Source: Hyposmocoma kahamanoa (taxonomy: Eukaryota > Arthropoda > Insecta > Lepidoptera > Cosmopterigidae). From it: a stretch of 64,000 bases of DNA. The notes under the pieces were generated by a model, which searched no databases, was not told where the DNA came from, and worked only from the letters and a program-made list of their open reading frames with translations. Shown one piece after another: positions 46,201 to 51,686 of this stretch; position 1 is the first letter of the stretch, and each line of letters opens with the position of its first letter. The stretch spans positions 850,917 through 914,916 of the forward strand of contig NW_020653719.1 in the NCBI RefSeq assembly GCF_003589595.1, in the 5' to 3' direction. The position numbers were made by a program, and so were the translations under genes.

Positions 46201-47459
46201 CACAAACCATAATGCCTAGTCTATAGTATCATAAAATTAAAAAATATCAGCCCCTATACAAGCAACGTAAACTCGTCAAGGATTCGCTCTGGGCCTTTTG
46301 GAGGGAAAAGTGTCGTTTTAATTTTGATTTTCAATTATTTTGTGAAATCTAGTTTAAAGTGGAATAGGATAATGCTATTGTGCCTTAATCGAATATTAAA
46401 ACGCGAAATTATACGAATCTCGAACTAAAATACCCGTATCGGCCTGTTCTAAGGAATCCTGTGTCAATCCAAGCACGCCGCCTCAAATTGCCTATCCTCT
46501 TTGTGGCGGCCACATTTACAAAAACATAATTAAACGAAGACATGGCTCAAAGGACTTGTATCCAAGCCAAAATTATTAATAAACAAATAAACTCGTCAAC
46601 TTTTGATAGAAAGTCAATTTTTTCGTATGTTTCGTACATTGTATTATATAATTTAAGACAATCGGAACATTACGTTTTTAGTGTTGAATTATTTACGATT
46701 ATGACATAAAATAATCGCTTTATACAGGAGGTTAGGTAGAAGGCTGCAAAGGTTTCAACTTTGCTGCCTTCTGCCTAACCTCCTGTATAAAGCGAGAGCA
46801 AGGACTGTTAAATTTTGCCACCTCCATAGCTAAATGCTACCCTTTAATGCCCATACATTTAGTAGCAGTAGAGCTCCTTGTGAAAGAGTTCGTTCCGGGA
46901 AATACTGTCGCCTTACCTATTTATGCCGTCAAGTAGTAATATGAGCATTACAGCCATTGATGTCAATGATTACAGGGTTCCGATTTTGAAGGGTCCTAGT
47001 GAAATTATAGGCACATTCCCTTACGACAAAATGTCCCTTGCGACTATTGTCTCTTAGGGCATTTCAAATTTCCACTGTCGATGTAAAAGTAATAATTTCG
47101 TCGATGTATCAAATTTTGAAATGTCGTAAGCGACATTTTGCAGTAAGGAACATTTTCCATTACGACAAAGTATCCCTTACGACATTTCAAATTTCTACCG
47201 TGGATATGTATGTGGCACTGGGACTGTTATAGGTAAGCGTGTCGCGTACTACCAGGCCACGGCTTATGAATAAGCCACCTTAATAGTAATAACATGTATA
47301 TAAAAATTTCCTTCAGGTGAATTCGAAGACTCTCCAGTACAGGACGGTGGACCAACTCCCGATGAACTAGTCAGACTGCTATCCGCATGTGACCTCGACG
47401 CGACCCCCGCGCCTGTTGTCGTCCCTCTATCACCGAATAGACCCATGCAGGCCCCATGA
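19197..47459 (+). CDS. KCTD3: KCTD3/SHKBP1-type BTB and WD40-like protein, complete, 13 exons, 675 aa
   Basis: Orthologue of the vertebrate KCTD3/SHKBP1 pair. An N-terminal BTB/T1-type domain (residues about 8-105) is followed by a Ser/Asn-rich linker and a long WD40-like propeller (about 210-600). SHKBP1 is known to bind the SH3 adaptor CIN85 and KCTD3 an HCN channel; the insect role is not established. Exons: 19197-19243, 21368-21681, 23401-23566, 24122-24198, 25473-25566, 28008-28228, 31657-31869, 36097-36213, 37101-37240, 38453-38627, 41255-41351, 42412-42635 and 47317-47459. The joined length is 2028 bp, a multiple of three, ending in TGA. All junctions have AG/GT borders and compatible phases. 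It lacks the long tail of vertebrate KCTD3 and is nearer SHKBP1 in length. Most introns are loaded with MITEs. Confidence 0.92.
19783..20625 (-). pseudogene. Jockey-like reverse transcriptase fragment
   Basis: On the minus strand: [39 protein letters not shown] (the FADD catalytic box), then [39 protein letters not shown] and [13 protein letters not shown]. Stops and frame changes separate the pieces, and the element is cut at both ends. It lies in the first intron of the KCTD3-like gene, antisense to it. Confidence 0.8.
20683..20730. repeat. 17-bp perfect inverted repeat
   Basis: TTATACTTCTGAAAGTA pairs with TACTTTCAGAAGTATAA across a 14-nt spacer, just beyond the Jockey-like fragment. It may be a tiny foldback element. 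Confidence 0.7.
21078..21230. repeat. GC-rich repeat, AGCGCTGCAGTGGCG family (copy 1)
   Basis: Shares AGCGCTGCAGTGGCG, GCGCGTGTCACGACAG and GGCGCCCTAAAT-type words with copies at 22796-22985 and 33445-33655. The ends are approximately inverted. Probably a MITE family. Confidence 0.55.
21368..21681 (+). CDS. KCTD3: KCTD3-like exon 2, BTB domain core (residues 16-121)
   Basis: The acceptor TTTTATAG precedes A TTC GCT. It encodes the rest of the BTB domain: [63 protein letters not shown] and the family-typical end [10 protein letters not shown]. The donor GTAAGT follows a single T. Confidence 0.93.
22796..22985. repeat. GC-rich repeat, same family (copy 2)
   Basis: Contains AGCGCTGCAGTGTACC and GCGCCACTGTCGCTGTCGTG, followed by CACTTTTGC-like and TTAGTGAACTA words also seen in the copy at 33445. 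Confidence 0.55.
22990..23165 (+). repeat. interspersed repeat, CAGGCGTGTCGC family (copy 3, 3' truncated)
   Basis: Only the first part is present (GTGAAAGAGTTTGTCGAGG to GTACCCTTCAG), abutting the GC-rich MITE. Confidence 0.55.
23401..23566 (+). CDS. KCTD3: KCTD3-like exon 3, linker (residues 121-176)
   Basis: The acceptor ACATTTCAG lies at the end of a T-rich tract. The 166-bp exon encodes a low-complexity Asn/Ser/Arg-rich linker (for example [15 protein letters not shown] and [10 protein letters not shown]) between the BTB domain and the propeller. It is expected to be disordered and rich in possible phosphorylation sites. The donor is GTATAA. Confidence 0.82.
23709..23838. repeat. palindromic MITE, GCTAGCACGATA family (copy 1)
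   Basis: Arms carry CGCTAGCACGATA and CATGCTAGCCCTACTAGT, with an inner GCGAGATACTGCTATTCTCGC palindrome-like core. Further copies are at 23951-24064 and 26578-26706. Confidence 0.65.
23951..24064. repeat. palindromic MITE, GCTAGCACGATA family (copy 2)
   Basis: Arms GTAGGGCTAGCACGATAAGG and CTACGCCTAC, core GAGAATAGCAGTATCTCGCGC. It ends 57 bp before exon 4 of the KCTD3-like gene. Confidence 0.65.
24122..24198 (+). CDS. KCTD3: KCTD3-like exon 4 (residues 176-202)
   Basis: This 77-bp exon is placed by the acceptor TTGTTTTCAG, the donor GTATGT and the fact that it restores frame between exons 3 and 5. It encodes [17 protein letters not shown] and HKVLRPPE, continuing the basic Ser-rich linker. 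It could be alternatively spliced, but skipping it would break the frame because 77 is not a multiple of 3. A palindromic MITE ends 57 bp upstream. Confidence 0.75.
24548..24755 (+). repeat. interspersed repeat, CCGACTTCAAAA family (copy 3)
   Basis: From AACCGACTTCAAAAAAGGAG to GGTCGGTTTTTTTAGTACTG, with an internal deletion relative to the copy at 13345. Confidence 0.65.
25473..25566 (+). CDS. KCTD3: KCTD3-like exon 5 (residues 202-233)
   Basis: The acceptor ATATTGCAG is followed by frame 3. It encodes [19 protein letters not shown], matching the conserved HHNWI..AYAHF strand that opens the propeller in KCTD3/SHKBP1. The exon ends TAC AG before GTAAAA. Confidence 0.9.
25653..26540. mobile_element. 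possible DNA element with imperfect terminal inverted repeats
   Basis: The left end AGCCCCCTTACACCGTCACT continues CAATCGCGCGTGATC; the right end mirrors it as ATCACGCGCGAGTGTCTGTG then TAAAGTCCGCT. The interior near 26325-26520 is rich in CG and GCGC words. No transposase and no clear target duplication. Confidence 0.4.
26578..26706. repeat. palindromic MITE, GCTAGCACGATA family (copy 3)
   Basis: The outer arms GTAGGGTTAGCACGGTAAGC and GTCGTGCTAACCCTAC are nearly perfect, and the inner arms TTGCGCGAGAGCGAC and GTCGCTCTCGCGCAA are exact complements. This is the cleanest of the three copies. Confidence 0.75.
26844..26945. repeat. MITE fragment (AGGAAATGAAAC family)
   Basis: One end (ATAGGAAATGAAACTATTTT then CCGGATTTAAATCACG) matches the copy at 3057; the other end is not evident. 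Confidence 0.5.
27557..27963. mobile_element. GC-rich MITE-like element in KCTD3-like intron 5
   Basis: The ends GCTAAGAACTCACG and CGTGAGTTCTTTCTTAGC are inverted with a small indel. The interior is unusually GC- and CpG-rich for this window (for example around 27640-27860), which gives a spurious 82-codon open frame. Confidence 0.5.
28008..28228 (+). CDS. KCTD3: KCTD3-like exon 6 (residues 233-307)
   Basis: The acceptor AACTTTTCAG precedes A TTA ACA. It encodes [16 protein letters not shown], a Gly/Ser/Asn-rich loop ([13 protein letters not shown]), and a propeller strand ending LVRLWAFS. The donor is GTGAGT. Confidence 0.9.
28229..29799. other. KCTD3-like intron 6, left part
   Basis: AT-rich. 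It contains a 59-bp near-perfect inverted duplication (arms 28334-28392 and 28601-28659) and a fragment of the Harbinger-like MITE (28568-28602). No exon was recognised. Confidence 0.5.
28334..28659. repeat. 59-bp inverted duplication, 208-bp spacer
   Basis: The arms 28334-28392 and 28601-28659 differ at only two positions; both contain CACAAGTTAAACTTTCCTAC or its complement. The right arm abuts a truncated MITE end. Confidence 0.85.
29800..30153 (+). repeat. tandem duplication, about 206-bp unit
   Basis: ATTGCCAGCCAAACTTCG begins at about 29801 and again at 30007. Both units continue through GCAGAAGACAGCCTAG, GACTGGCTGGTATTAC and AACTGCGTGGAAATAAGAG to ATTAGGCCCCCA. Each unit also holds a small GCCAGCC/GGCTGG foldback. 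Confidence 0.8.
30706..31482 (+). repeat. CCGACTTCAAAA-family repeat split by a retrotransposon
   Basis: The left piece 30706-30803 ends at TTTTGATGATTCTTT and the right piece resumes at about 31276 with GTTGCAAAGAGGGTACC, consecutive in the other copies. The intervening 30804-31275 is a CR1/Jockey-type 3' fragment. Confidence 0.7.
30804..31275 (-). mobile_element. CR1/Jockey-type retrotransposon 3' fragment, nested
   Basis: It matches the 3' part of the element at 32283-33150 (shared words CTGACCTCCCTGAGAAGAA, GGGATTGCTCTTTTCAAATA, TATATGCTCCGGAATCTTAT). The minus-strand tail is a TTTGACTTTGACT repeat, and the fragment is 5' truncated. Confidence 0.75.
31657..31869 (+). CDS. KCTD3: KCTD3-like exon 7 (residues 307-378)
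   Basis: The acceptor CCCTTTCAG precedes GA ACC TTC. It encodes [34 protein letters not shown] and [20 protein letters not shown]; the TQHWQ.QDV...[11 protein letters not shown] wording is diagnostic of this family. The donor is GTAAGT. Confidence 0.93.
32127..32170 (-). repeat. poly(T) with retroposon 3' end
   Basis: A run of about 19 T is followed by ATACCTGACAGGCAAATGG, the reverse of a common insect non-LTR 3' terminus with a poly(A) tail. Confidence 0.45.
32283..33150 (-). pseudogene. CR1/Jockey-type retrotransposon, RT C-terminal part
   Basis: The open frame 33088-32453 encodes [56 protein letters not shown] and [19 protein letters not shown]. It closely parallels the longer element at 61938-63185. 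It is 5' truncated, with no RT catalytic box, and has a 3' TTTGACTTTGACTT tail. It is antisense within the KCTD3-like intron 7. Confidence 0.85.
33445..33655. repeat. GC-rich repeat, AGCGCTGCAGTGGCG family (copy 3)
   Basis: From CGCTGCAATCGCGGCACTAC to GAAAGCGCCCTAC, with GCGCCACTGCAGCGCTTC near the right end. Confidence 0.55.
33656..34585. other. KCTD3-like intron 7, nothing recognised
   Basis: AT-rich; contains an A/T palindrome near 34090-34135 but no exon or known repeat family. Confidence 0.4.
34586..34700 (+). mobile_element. tRNA-related retroposon (family B-like)
   Basis: TAGTAGCTCAGTTGGTTAAC resembles a tRNA D-arm/A box. The tail TTTTTTGAGTTCGATGTTCG followed by TATCAATGATAA resembles the ends of the copies at 35258 and 50210. 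The B box is degraded. Confidence 0.5.
35258..35375 (+). mobile_element. tRNA-related retroposon (family B-like, copy 2)
   Basis: ATGGCTCAAATGATTAGAGC (A-box region), then GGGTTCAACTGCCACCGGG (B-box-like), then TTTTTCTGTGTGTTCGATCT. The ordering matches a tRNA head followed by a short tail. Confidence 0.55.
36097..36213 (+). CDS. KCTD3: KCTD3-like exon 8 (residues 378-417)
   Basis: The acceptor GTCGACAG precedes AC ATG CAG. It encodes [19 protein letters not shown] and [12 protein letters not shown], highly conserved in the family. The ATG after the acceptor is internal, not a start. The donor is GTAAGT. Confidence 0.93.
36286..36823 (-). mobile_element. MITE, ATCGAGTATATA family (copy 1)
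   Basis: The ends ATCGAGTATACAATATACTA then GAAATAGAGACGAAAT, and the complement at the right, match the better copy at 47781-48280 in reverse orientation. Both contain ACAACTGCGCTCC or its complement and a GACGACACTCGTCAATTGTT-like foldback. Confidence 0.75.
37101..37240 (+). CDS. KCTD3: KCTD3-like exon 9 (residues 417-463)
   Basis: The acceptor TTGTTCACCAG. It encodes [38 protein letters not shown] and QSPITK, ending in phase 0 before GTATGA. The aromatic/glycine pattern matches a propeller blade of KCTD3/SHKBP1. Confidence 0.93.
37754..37930 (+). repeat. interspersed repeat, CAGGCGTGTCGC family (copy 4)
   Basis: Begins GGGTACTGGTGAAATTAC and ends GTTCGTCCCGTCACTTGG; the 5' part is missing. 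Confidence 0.65.
38453..38627 (+). CDS. KCTD3: KCTD3-like exon 10 (residues 464-522)
   Basis: The acceptor ATTCCACAG. It encodes [20 protein letters not shown] and [20 protein letters not shown]; the [17 protein letters not shown] stretch is the clearest family signature in the protein. The donor is GTTAGT, a weaker but acceptable site. Confidence 0.93.
38628..40195. other. KCTD3-like intron 10, left part, nothing recognised
   Basis: AT-rich. A minus-strand open frame at 39424-39167 (85 codons) has no recognised similarity and no supporting splice context; it may be a decayed element. Confidence 0.4.
40212..40357 (+). repeat. G-rich 12-bp minisatellite
   Basis: About 11-12 degenerate units of the type CCGGTTGGGGGG, with many runs of 4-6 G on the plus strand. 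Because the unit is 4 codons, all frames stay open (Gly-Trp-Gly-Ala or Pro-rich shadows). It could form G-quadruplexes. Confidence 0.85.
40375..41055 (+). repeat. 99-bp satellite array, free-standing, single orientation
   Basis: About seven units with CCAAGATGGCGGACACGA and TTTCGAGGTATTTGGGGG. Landmarks at 40722, 40821 and 40920 give a period of exactly 99 bp. It is the same satellite as inside the THAP transposons at 11476 and 43965, but no terminal inverted repeat of that element flanks it. Confidence 0.88.
41058..41122 (-). repeat. degenerate telomere-like CCTAA tract
   Basis: CCTAACCTAACCC is followed by spaced CCTAA words (ACTACCTAACCC, CCCCTAATCC, CCCCTAACGC, CCCTAAGCC). Most insects, including Lepidoptera, have TTAGG telomeres. 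The tract is short and diverged, directly abutting the satellite array. Confidence 0.45.
41255..41351 (+). CDS. KCTD3: KCTD3-like exon 11 (residues 522-554)
   Basis: The acceptor CTGTTTTTCAG. It encodes [18 protein letters not shown] and [11 protein letters not shown], matching FIQKVVP...FVRLSS.GKR of the vertebrate proteins. It ends AAA AG before GTAAGG. A satellite array and telomere-like tract lie in the intron just upstream. Confidence 0.9.
41573..41806 (+). repeat. interspersed repeat, CAGGCGTGTCGC family (copy 5)
   Basis: From GTAGAGCTCAGTGTTAAAAA to TCGCATCACTTGG; a fairly full-length copy with moderate divergence. Confidence 0.65.
42260..42292. repeat. 14-bp hairpin
   Basis: GTAACATTCCTAAT and ATTAGGAATGTTAT are separated by four bases, 120 bp before exon 12 of the KCTD3-like gene. 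Confidence 0.6.
42412..42635 (+). CDS. KCTD3: KCTD3-like exon 12 (residues 554-629)
   Basis: The acceptor TGTGTTTCACAG. It encodes [31 protein letters not shown] (the last WD-like blade) and a Pro/Gly/Ser-rich stretch. The donor is GTAAGC after GAG G. Confidence 0.92.
42636..43752. other. KCTD3-like intron 12, left part
   Basis: AT-rich, with ACATAGGAAATAACTT near 43093, one possible end of the AGGAAATGAAAC MITE family, and no exon. Confidence 0.4.
44110..44187 (+). pseudogene. decayed THAP exon
   Basis: It aligns with 11622-11698 and starts [16 protein letters not shown]. The second metal-binding Cys is Phe, and the splice donor GTAAGT has become GGAAGT, so the frame runs on. Not functional. 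Confidence 0.65.
44826..45590. repeat. 99-bp satellite array inside THAP transposon copy 2
   Basis: One or two forward units (CCAAGATGGTTGACAAC near 44888) are followed by reverse units. Landmarks at 45107, 45206, 45305, 45404 and 45502 give periods of 99, 99, 99 and 98 bp. A 130-codon minus-strand frame across it is an array artefact. Confidence 0.87.
46716..46794. repeat. 79-nt near-perfect hairpin, pre-miRNA-like
   Basis: The 36-nt arms (outer CGCTTTATACAGGAGG) match with two mismatches around a 7-nt loop GTTTCAA. It is intronic, in the last KCTD3-like intron. Size and shape fit a pre-miRNA, but a minimal MITE would look the same. Confidence 0.8.
46858..47265 (+). repeat. CAGGCGTGTCGC-family repeat with insertion (copy 7)
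   Basis: The left piece ends near GTGAAATTATAGGCACATT (47015) and the right piece is at 47205-47265. Between them, ACGACAAA(A/G)T.TCCCTT and GACATTTCAAATTTC motifs recur in both orientations (47020-47190), suggesting a short nested foldback. Confidence 0.55.
47317..47459 (+). CDS. KCTD3: KCTD3-like exon 13, terminal (residues 629-675)
   Basis: The acceptor ATTTCCTTCAG. It encodes [18 protein letters not shown], matching the GGPTEEEL..LL..CDL motif near the end of the vertebrate propeller region, then a short proline-rich tail ending [16 protein letters not shown] and TGA at 47457-47459. The intron before it is 4.7 kb and holds the second THAP transposon copy. Confidence 0.9.
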
Positions 47460-47780
47460 TCAGCGACGTGTAGTGCACTTATGTGGCTTTACTCCGTTGT
47501 TTTTAATTCATAAAGGACATATTTTATCGTTACGATTGCATATGCAACGTTCTGACAGGGGGATACGTAAAAAGAGCAACATATAAAGGAGAAATCACAC
47601 TTATCGAAGCGTAATCAGCTTAAGCCGGTCAGAAAAAGCTTTATGTCTATGCAATAACAGCGAAAAGGACGTTGTGGGGTTTTTTGAGTGAATTTAAAGC
47701 TTTTTCTGATTTTTCTGACCGAGCTAAATCGATTGACACACTATACTGCGTTTATTTAATTTCCATCGTAAATGTAGTTC
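47460..47780 (+). other. KCTD3-like 3' UTR region
   Basis: Sequence after the stop codon. No clear AATAAA within the first 300 bp. A stretch TTAAGCCGGTCAGAAAAAGC (about 47620) recurs at 36994 (TTAAGCCGGTCAGACAAACT), near the other copy of the ATCGAGTATATA MITE, so it is probably repetitive. Confidence 0.4.
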
Positions 47781-48280
47781 ATCGAGTATATAACCAGAAA
47801 TAGAGACGAAATGTCATTTAATTTGTTTGAAAACTATTCTGCCATATCATTACTGTGACAACTGCGCTCCGATTGGCTGCCCGAGTTCGAAACAATTGAC
47901 GGGTGTCGTCAACTGTTTCACTTCAAAACGACCAGATAACTTGAGCTTTGCTATAATGGACTAAAATTGCAAAATTACATATTTAATTACCGATGAAATG
48001 TGATTCCGTTTGTTTTGTAATTAAATGTTTTGTTGTTTTTCCCACACCACCGAATAGAACAGCACGGCATTGTTATGTTTTGTGAGATATTGTCTTTATT
48101 ACAATTAATACAGAATATTTTTTGGAATATACGGAGACGTACACCTGTGTGTACGTCAGTTGTTGGCCTGTCTATATTTCAGTGCAAACGAGAGTTCTTA
48201 TTTATAAGAGCTGTATCGCTAATGTGTTACCAGGAATATATGGCCCTTATTTCGTCTCTATTTCTGGTTATATACTCGAT
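47781..48280 (+). mobile_element. MITE, ATCGAGTATATA family (copy 2), 500 bp
   Basis: Terminal inverted repeats of 32 bp, perfect, beginning ATCGAGTATATAACCAGAAA. The interior has no coding capacity. A diverged copy is at 36286-36823. Confidence 0.85.
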
Positions 48281-48339
48281 GGTATAGTTAAAAATAGCCA
48301 AAAGACAGAGAAAAGAAAATTTTTCATTCAATTTTTCAG

Positions 48340-48530
48340 CCATTATTATCCTACTGCAGAGCAAAGATCTCCCTTCCCACTTTTTCCACTCTTCGCGAAT
48401 TAACGCCGCTACAGGCCAAGACCTCATATATTGTCCAATTCGTCACGCCATCTCGTTCTGTCTTTCGCGGCTTCGTCTTGAGTTTGGAGGGATCCACTCC
48501 ATGATGGTCTTTGCCCACAGCTTATTTCAC
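48340..48530 (-). pseudogene. RTE-like retrotransposon C-terminal remnant
   Basis: On the minus strand one frame reads WSGSLQTQDEAAKDRTRWRD and ELDN; after a frameshift another reads RSWPVAALIREEWKKWEG. This pattern (TRWRD...W...A..R..W) is usual at the end of insect endonuclease-RT ORFs. It is very short and decayed. Confidence 0.45.
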
Positions 48531-49430
48531 ATGCAGTTCCATTTTAAACTCGCGGCTTTATGATCAACGTCAACGAGTTGTGTTTTGGAGCACAGTATGC
48601 TGTTGCGCACGCGGTCTGACAAGAGAAAAGAAAAACATAATAATAATGTGCCAGATAACCACAGTTATCTGGTCTCAAACTAGGGAAATTTACCCTATAC
48701 TTTGAGCATCAGAGCAATTGAATTCATTTCGAGCACCATTCTGAAAACTCAGACCAGAACCAGTTTAGAAAAGTTCATTTCCAAATTGGTCGTACCAGGA
48801 ATCCAACTGGGGCTCTCCTCGTCCAGCGCACGCAGTGTAAACCGTTTGCTCACCGAGGTCGTCATTTTCCGCGTCAATAAGTGTGTGACTCCTTTAGTTG
48901 GTATTCTTCTTGAAATTTCTTATTAAACAGAAAACAAGGAATTATGAAGGCAGTTTTACACAGTACCAATGTGCACGACGTACTAAGAATATTGTGCATA
49001 ATTGTTGGTTTTCAAACTTTAATGACAAATAAAATGGATGCATTAAAATTCGTATCAAATGTAGGCTGTAACAAAAACGTGCAATAATAACTTGCATGAT
49101 ATGCGGTAGTGTTCAAGACACTGAACAACTTTATCAGAAATTAAATATTCATTAAATAAAATTGTTACAAAAGTCGAAAACTTTCAATTCTTTAGTTTGA
49201 TACACACTAATTTCATGTACCAAAATATGCCTACACATTATTTATAATGTTTTGCATATCACGAAAAACGATATTATTCTTGATGCCTCTATGCTATTTC
49301 GTCCATTTAAGTCCGAAAACAATAATGCACTTCAAACTCATCCATTGAGCATATTATTCGCCAAGTAGCACCGTAAAAACACGCTGCGCTCTACGCAACG
49401 AGGGCGGGACGTCACAATCGTGAGACTATT

Positions 49431-49880
49431 ATGGCATGTTCACACAAAGTCGACTACCGCCTTCGACAAACGAGGCGTAATCGACTCATTGTTTATACCG
49501 GTCGACTGCCATGCCGCCTCTTCAGCAAGCGAATTCGGCTGACGAAGGCAGTGCAGTTAACGCGCTGTTTACACAGAGTCGAATGCCGTTTTAGCCGTAA
49601 TCATCAAATGATACATACAAGTTTACGCCCAGACCTAATAAATCGTTCGAAACGTTAAAAAGACTGGTCGGGTAGTTAGGTATTTCCTGGCCCTCAGCAT
49701 GCGCATCGTGGTGAGACGCGGCCGCTGACACGTTGTAACCTGTTTGATTGACCGTCGCATGCCGAATGATTACACTTAGTCGACTCGATCGACTTCATCA
49801 AAAGACTCAATGTTTACACTGGGTGGGCCCTCGGCAGGCAAGCGAAGGTGTCCTGTCGACTTAGTGTAAACGCGCCATTA
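49431..49880. mobile_element. MITE-like element with TCGAC-rich subrepeats
   Basis: The left end ATGGCATGTTCACACAAAGT then CGAC, and the right end GTCGACTTAGTGTAAACGCG then CCATTATG, are imperfectly inverted. Variants of TTTACAC.GAGTCGA recur inside. Non-coding; its open frames are not genes. Confidence 0.55.
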
Positions 49881-50034
49881 TGTAACTGAGCTTTAACGAC
49901 GGTTTGTCTGAACCTGACATTTTGGGTGCCGAACATTTGACCAAACCATGTTAACGTGATAACATGTCAACTACATCTGAATCGTATGTAGAAGTGAGCA
50001 AAAAGTTTTAACATATTTAGGGTTATAAGTATTA

Positions 50035-50517
50035 ATACAAAGATCGAACACTCAGAAAAATTCCTTCGATCCGGCCGGATTCGAACCGACGTCTTCTAGC
50101 ATGCCGTGGCAGACGCTCTACCAACTAAGCCACGGAACGAACCAGCGGACCTCACGAATTCCTCTATGTGCTTGCGTCGTGTCTTTGTATTTGGTTTTAG
50201 AAACTAGTGGAGTAATTTCACAAAAAATAATTGAATATCAATTCAATAAAACTTTAAAATACAGTGAACAGCGATATCTCTCGCCAGGGCCGGTAGCTGT
50301 AAAGGTATCTAACTGGGTGATAAAACTTTCATAGATTTCTAATAGATGGCGCTACGACTAAAAAGTCGTTGAAAAACCAACTACAAAGACACGACGACAA
50401 GCACATAGAAAAATTCGTGAGGTCCGCTGGTTCGTTCCGTGGCTTAGTTAGGAAGAATTCGGTTCGAATCCGGCGCGATCAAAGGATTTTTTTCTGAGTG
50501 TTCGATCTTTGTATTAC
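50035..50517. mobile_element. tRNA-derived retroposon pair in inverted orientation (family B)
   Basis: The minus-strand copy 50035-50210 has CCGTGGCTTAGTTGGTAGAG (A box) and GGTTCGAATCCGGCC (B box); the plus-strand copy 50211-50517 has the same head with a deletion (CCGTGGCTTAGTTAGGAAG) plus about 200 bp of upstream body. Together the two form a hairpin-capable inverted repeat. A third copy is at 57258-57590. Confidence 0.7.
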
Positions 50518-50520
50518 TAC

Positions 50521-51686
50521 CATTGACCTACCAATAAATGGACGTCGGGTTCGCGCTAAAAAGTGTCCGCACCTATAGGGCGTTAAAATCGCATACAGAG
50601 CGTCAATCGCGCAACAGTCTTTGTTTGTTCGACTGACAGCGCGGTTGTCAATCATGCAGTACCATAATAATAATAACTTGTAAAAATTATACAGCAGTAA
50701 AGTGTAAAACAGGATTTTCTATCATATTTTCACTAAACAAATATATTGTGTTATCATAGTTCTCATTTAAAAGTGTTATTTTGTACAGTTTTATAGTATT
50801 TAATTTATTAAACTTATACATAAATGGATCGTAAATATAAATTACACAATCACACAAAATAGTCAAATAGCTAATTGTCCTTTTTCTACATTGCATGCGT
50901 AAAAGATGGAAAGCGACCCATTACGTCAATTTCAAGAAGCTTATATAAACTTCTTGGTTATTTTCAATTGTTCGAATCACAAGCGATTGAAATATTTAGA
51001 ACGAAGAAACTATAGACTCGCTTTGATTTTCGTCTTATTGTTAAAATGTTTTTTTATGAAACGTTAGCAATAACTAACAAAACATTGTTGTAGTCGTTTT
51101 ACGGCTTGGGATTACCTATCAGAAGTCAAAAATACATTTGCCCGAAATAACGTTAGCTCGAATTTTCATAATGTCAAATGTATTTTTTAGGAAGATTACA
51201 AAACAAAAGCATCAAAATTATTCGAAAGCGTAACGGTTTTATTGTAAATCGGTCTTCGAATTACGGATATTTAAGTTTACGTTTAGTTGGAATATCGGTA
51301 CATTTCTTATAGTACACGCTTATTTTCACATTTGTAGTAATATTTATATGTATCTGCCCAACTCTATTAATTTTTTAAGTGAATTCGACATAATAATATA
51401 TATAAAAATTAATTAATATTTACGATATAGGCTACCCCATTACTCTTGTGTTCAAGTAATTTTCAGTCGAAACTAAATATGGTGCATTTTGTTAAATTTC
51501 CAGTAGAAGCTGAATATGGTGTTTTTTTGGGGCCCTTAAATTGTCTGCAATGACGTTACAATTTAAATTAAATGTTTTAGTTTTTTGTATTTCGTTACAT
51601 GTCACTACGTTTGTATAGGTTAACTTCGGACATTTTTTTCGTGGTTTTTGTATTAGACCCGACGTCCATTTGTTGGTAGGTCAATG
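50521..51686. mobile_element. DNA transposon with 30-bp TIRs, long copy
   Basis: CATTGACCTACCAATAAATG plus GACGTCGGGT at the left and its complement at the right differ at one of 30 positions. The flanks ATTACTAC and ATTAATAC (7 of 8) suggest an 8-bp target duplication. The interior 50661-51550 is absent from the short copy at 56720 and shows no transposase. Confidence 0.75.

Noticed and set aside
50052..50145. A tRNA gene on the minus strand
   Set aside because: A and B boxes are present, but the ends do not pair as an acceptor stem, the anticodon arm is too long, and related copies occur at 50400 and 57300; it is a tRNA-derived retroposon.
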